A stretch of 64,000 bases of DNA from Colius striatus. Its lineage: Eukaryota > Chordata > Aves > Coliiformes > Coliidae. Positions 59,816 through 64,000 of this stretch are shown here, piece after piece (the first letter of the stretch is position 1; every line of letters begins with the position of its first letter). The translations under genes were made by a program, and so were the position numbers. The notes under the pieces are model-generated. The model saw nothing but the letters and a program-made list of their open reading frames with translations, did not search any database and was not told the DNA's origin. The stretch lies in assembly GCF_028858725.1 (NCBI RefSeq), contig NC_084772.1, positions 19,197,548 through 19,261,547 on the forward strand, read 5' to 3'.

Positions 59816-62800
59816 TCAGTTTTCATCATCATCATCCTCTTCAACAGGTTCTCGTAGACCTTCGCTATGACGACTTTTTCCACTCATTTCTAGCAAGGCC
59901 TGAGCCTCAGGATCTACATCCAGGATACTCTTCTTACCTTTTGTCTTCAAGACAAAATAAAATAAGCAGTTTAAAATGTCATTATGACTGAATCAGTATC
60001 AGGCTACAAGACAACATCCTCAAAAGTCCACAAGCAACCTGGTTTGCAAGCTTGCCACAATGAAGCACGTCTATTTTCCAGGTAAGGCATTTAAGATCCG
60101 TGGGCATATATCAAATGATTTTTATTCATTCAGTTGCATAAAAGACTTACAAACTTTTCCTGAGATGAGAGTGAACCACTTCAACTTCATTCAGGTTACA
60201 AGCCAGTCAGAACATCCTGGTTAATCTGACCTCAGTCTTACGAGCAGATATGAACTTTGTTCTGTTTAGTTCTGTTTCTATTTAGAGTTATGTGGCCAGT
60301 GAACAGACAGGGCACAAGAATTCAGTATGAAAAGAAAGGAAAGATTAAATTAAACCCCAAAACCTGACTACTACACCAAACTGTGCAGAGCAGAGAGTTT
60401 AGTAAGATAATAAATTACAGGGACAGAGGAGACTGGAAAGAGGTCTCCTCCTCACTCCCAGAACCATGGCAAGTGCTGGGAGCCAAGCATACACCTATGC
60501 ACATAAATTCACTGTAAAACAATAGTAAATTTACTGATAAAGAAACCTTTTTGGGTTCTCTTCCTGAGCTATAGATTAGGCTCTACTTGTGAGCTTCCAG
60601 TGCTTGCTTCTGTTACACAAACAGTGGGTTTTACTGAACCCCTCCAAGGAGGTTCCTCCTGGTGACCATTCCTCCATGTCAGAAAGGCCTTTGAAATGCA
60701 GAATAACGTACTGCTCTTCTGACTCTGTCACCTTATGGCTCCCGATATTCTTTTTTGTTGGCACTCTTAATAATTGCACTGCTGTTTTGCCATTTTCTTG
60801 CTACAAAGCACACACTATAGAGGCAGTTAAAGAAAACATTATGCATTAGAATGGAGACACAGCATTTAATCACAAAACTGCAACTGTTTTGCATCTCCTG
60901 TTCTAATCAGACACAATTTTGCAAGTTCACCTACCCCTGCACGTTCAGGGAGGTCTCCCACTGCCCAAACTTCCATGGCATCCAGTGTAAAATCCTCTTT
61001 TGCTGACAGCTGGGGACTGTTGTAGGTGGTACATCGAGGTTTGGCTTTACTATGGCCCTTCCCATAGTCACTGTCTATCCAGAGGCCAAAGTACTCATGT
61101 TGTCCACCCATACCCTGGGAGCCAAAGCAGCACATAGAACATTCACTACACATGTAAAACAGGATGGGCAAGTTATGAAACCCAGAGGATAAATTGCTGT
61201 TTTCAGTATTTATGCCACACCTCTGTGGGTAGCTGGAAAAAGGTATTCTGAGTGAACTCGGGCTTCTGGACCCAAATCCAGTACTCCTGAAGACAAACAA
61301 GAATTGACCTGAGTGATACTGCCCTCCCTCTGTGTTTTACACAATACCAGTATCTGCAAGCACTTCAGCTGTGTATTGTGCCAGAAATTTAGCTCACTGG
61401 CTTCTGTTTACTGGTTAAATGTTCCACTTTAAACAGAATGAAAGTTCTTGGTTTTGCTCTTTTCCATTATGTCAAGTATCTACAGAAACAAAGAACGTAA
61501 TTTGATGTTGTTTGCTTTCTTTAGACCAATTTTACTCCAGACTGTTGCAATTCCCAATGTTATGGGCACATAATGTCACAAAACCATAAAGCACTTCTCA
61601 AAATAGGCAACATTTGTAGCTCTGTAGAAACTCCCCTGCATCTGGAGAGCTCATTTGTGGACTTGAGTAAAACGACCTTCTGCCACTGTAATCACACAAC
61701 AGCAGCAGCCTACATGCAACTCTGTGCTCTCTGATGGGCTTTTTCAGCCTTCCATAATTTAAAAAGTAGTTATTATGGCAATGAGAACAGCCAGGGGAAG
61801 GATCCTAAATTATATAGATCAGCTAGTTTGTGCTGCTTCAGTGATGTGCATACATGCAGTCAATTCTTCCAGGTAACAGGGAGGACTGGTAGTAGGGTTT
61901 CTGTGATAAACTTGGCAGAATTATTTCATCCCAGAACCTCCATAAATCTAAACTACATGAAGCTCGCCTACTTGGGTCAAACACAAACAAATTCCATCTA
62001 AGTTGGTTCAGTACTTTAACATACATATCAACTATAAAGGATAGAATCTATCAGTGCTGCAAGCAGTTCTCTATTGTTACCCAGAGTTTACACTTTAAAT
62101 TGATGCTTTAATGTAAAAGAAGAGGAAAAAAATCGTTCTGCTGAAAGTGTGTCACAAATAGAGAAGGGATGAAAACTTCCCGAGAATAACAAGTGGACTA
62201 AATCTGCTCACAGTAACAGAAAGACACAAAACACTTCCAAACACCAATTTCCAAACTGCCATTTCTTAATACTTACAAGTCCATTTGGCATTGTTTGTTG
62301 GCCGTGGTTCAAATACATGTAGTGGTCATTATACCCTGTGTATGTGTGCACAGCAAGAGAGGGATAAACAGAAAACAGAAAGCATCGGTTGTCACCTGTA
62401 AACAGAAAAGCATCTGAGGTCAGACAACTGGCCAAGCAATAAACCTGCTTACAAATAGGATGGCAGAAAAACATTGAACAAGTGTAGCTGAATAAATCAA
62501 AGACAGCAGCTGCAATCTGAGCAAGCCAATGCTGATCTCTCATCACAATTTAGACCTACTGTTTATTCTCAGTTAACTCTGTGCAGGGTCACAGAAATCA
62601 ATGTGATTATATGGCTGTGACCAAGGGCAGATTCAGAGGCATGACTAGTACATTAGAAAACTACGTAAGGGTACACCCAGCACAGGCTTGCATTCTATCA
62701 GCTAAAACTGGCCAGCCACTAGACCTATACAAACTGATACAAGTGCAGACATCCTCAGTTCTGTCTGTACTGATACACAGATCAGTTTAGGGTCAACAAT

Positions 62801-63980
62801 TTAGAGTACAATTTTCCTTATGCCCAGTTTGATATCCAGAGGGACCTGTGGTGGGATTGTCTGGTACACTACTTGTGTTAGTCTATTAAGAAAAGATCCA
62901 GGGAAAGTGCTATGTAATCAGTGTAACATAACATTACATTAAGTGACTGAAGTAGGAACTATCAAACACTAATTAAGTATTGGAATTAAGTTTTTAATGT
63001 AGCAAAAGTGAAGATTCCCAACAGACAGATTATCCAGAGTCCACAAGTTTTTTTGCAGAGTAATCACAAAGTTTCTTTCCAAAGAGTTTTTTCAAAATCC
63101 CTCTCTTCTGGCCAGAGGTCTCAAGGGAACAAAAAGTTTAGCCTGTAAAAAGGACTCCTTTACTGCTGGATTTTAAAGGGGAACAAGGCAGGCAGTACAC
63201 AAATGGCAACAGGAGGCTTAAGCTGGTGTTTGGCTGAGCTGTTCTGAGATGACAGATTGCCATCTGCTGGGCATCTTATTTCAACTCTAACTCTAATCAT
63301 CTATGCTGCATTTCCTTCACTTTCATTGCATTTTCAACCTGTGCAGCTACAAGGGTGAATAGATTTCACTGAAAAGAAAGTTTGTACCATGATCAGTAAG
63401 TCCTATAGTTACACAGTCTTATCAAATAACAGACAAACTATAAACAGTAATCACTAATATGTCTGGCTGGGTACAAAGCAGGAAAAACTTTTAATGTATT
63501 TTGTATTTTTCAAAAATTAGTGTTATTTTTGCCATAGGAAAATACACTTGGAAGTATAGGAAATACTGTGTGTCATAAAACTAAAATGCAGTATCCATTA
63601 AGGTGACAGGACTCTTGTAGCTGAACAGAATAGGCAATATTCACCAGTGCCACGAGATACCAGAAAAAAAGAAAAGTGAATTTTACCTTGAAACTGTGGC
63701 TTCACCTCCCAGGAGTGAGATGCAAACCCACCAAAGATATAACCATCTAAATCCTTTAAGATCATTATGCAAGGACCTTTGTCCACTATATGCCCACATA
63801 ACTGTGAAAAGCTTTCTCCATGAAGTCTAGAAGAAAATAAAAGTTGCCACTTGTGCTGGAGCTCTGCAGGCAGATGGGAGTTGATGTATATGATGGATGG
63901 GATGTCAAGGAGGCTGACAAATCCTCTTCCTTTGATGCCTTTGCAGCGTGGAACCAGGTTGAGGATGTCATTAGTTTGGT
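59816..63980 (-). CDS. MEAK7: MEAK7 (TLDC1), C-terminal TLDc-domain part, cut by window end
   Basis: MEAK7 (mTOR-associated protein, eak-7 homolog) is a TLDc protein reported at the lysosome and linked to mTOR signalling. Four minus-strand exons are visible: 63687-63980, 62277-62395, 60935-61114 and 59816-59944 (stop TGA at 59,818-59,816). They join in phases 1, 0 and 0 and encode about 240 residues, roughly the C-terminal half of the 456-residue human protein. TLDc landmarks are IFGGFASHSWEVKPQFQ (exon ending 63,687), GDNRCFLFS and YNDHYMYLNHGQQT (second), GGQHEYFGLWID and CTTYNSPQLSA plus MEVWAVGD (third). The last exon has KSILDVDPEAQALLE and RHSEGLRE, very like human, then a strongly acidic tail EEDDDDEN. 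The first listed exon has an acceptor at 63,981-63,982, so only 20 nt of the preceding intron are in view. The start codon and N-terminal exons lie outside. Confidence 0.96.
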
Positions 63981-64000
63981 CTGGGAGAGAATACAGAACA

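Overview
This is a stretch of vertebrate nuclear DNA, most likely from a bird. It carries intron-split genes with GT-AG splice sites, AT-rich introns and intergenic DNA, and five 5'-truncated CR1 LINE fragments, the typical interspersed repeat of birds and other sauropsids. The gene order WFDC1 - ATP2C2 - MEAK7 (TLDC1) is the order I know from human 16q24.1, whose bird counterpart lies on chicken chromosome 11. ATP2C2 spans only about 23 kb from start to stop codon, which fits a compact avian genome. No bacterial, viral or organellar gene, no RNA gene and no CRISPR array was seen.

Layout. Positions 1 to about 13,600 are intergenic, with one CR1 fragment and no exon I can support. WFDC1 (+) follows with six coding exons between 14,259 and 24,827. 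It encodes a 222-residue secreted WAP four-disulfide-core protein, and probably has a further non-coding 3' exon. The WFDC1-ATP2C2 interval (about 24,850-33,260) holds the likely WFDC1 3' UTR, two CR1 fragments in opposite orientation, and a candidate TATA promoter with a forkhead-type inverted repeat. ATP2C2 (+) occupies 33,263-56,434. Its 27 coding exons can be joined without a frame break into a 943-residue secretory-pathway Ca2+/Mn2+ P-type ATPase (SPCA2) with every catalytic motif present. From 56,435 to about 59,815 the convergent 3' ends of ATP2C2 and MEAK7 face each other. MEAK7 (-) fills the right end: its last four exons (63,980 down to 59,816) encode the C-terminal TLDc domain and an acidic tail. 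The rest of that gene lies beyond the window.

How the genes relate. They are unrelated by sequence and are not an operon. WFDC1 is an extracellular protein, ATP2C2 a Golgi/secretory-pathway ion pump, and MEAK7 a lysosome-associated TLDc protein linked to mTOR signalling. Their adjacency is conserved vertebrate synteny. I found no clearly novel biological system. The most interesting leads are regulatory or structural: the forkhead inverted repeat directly before a TATA box upstream of ATP2C2, a perfect 14-bp hairpin in ATP2C2 intron 9, a CR1 tail forming the splice-acceptor region of exon 15, a GC-rich island confined to the WAP exon of WFDC1, and polypyrimidine, Z-DNA-type and MEF2-type sequence near the WFDC1 start. 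All exon joins were made by eye from splice consensus, reading frame and recalled family sequence; no alignment was run.
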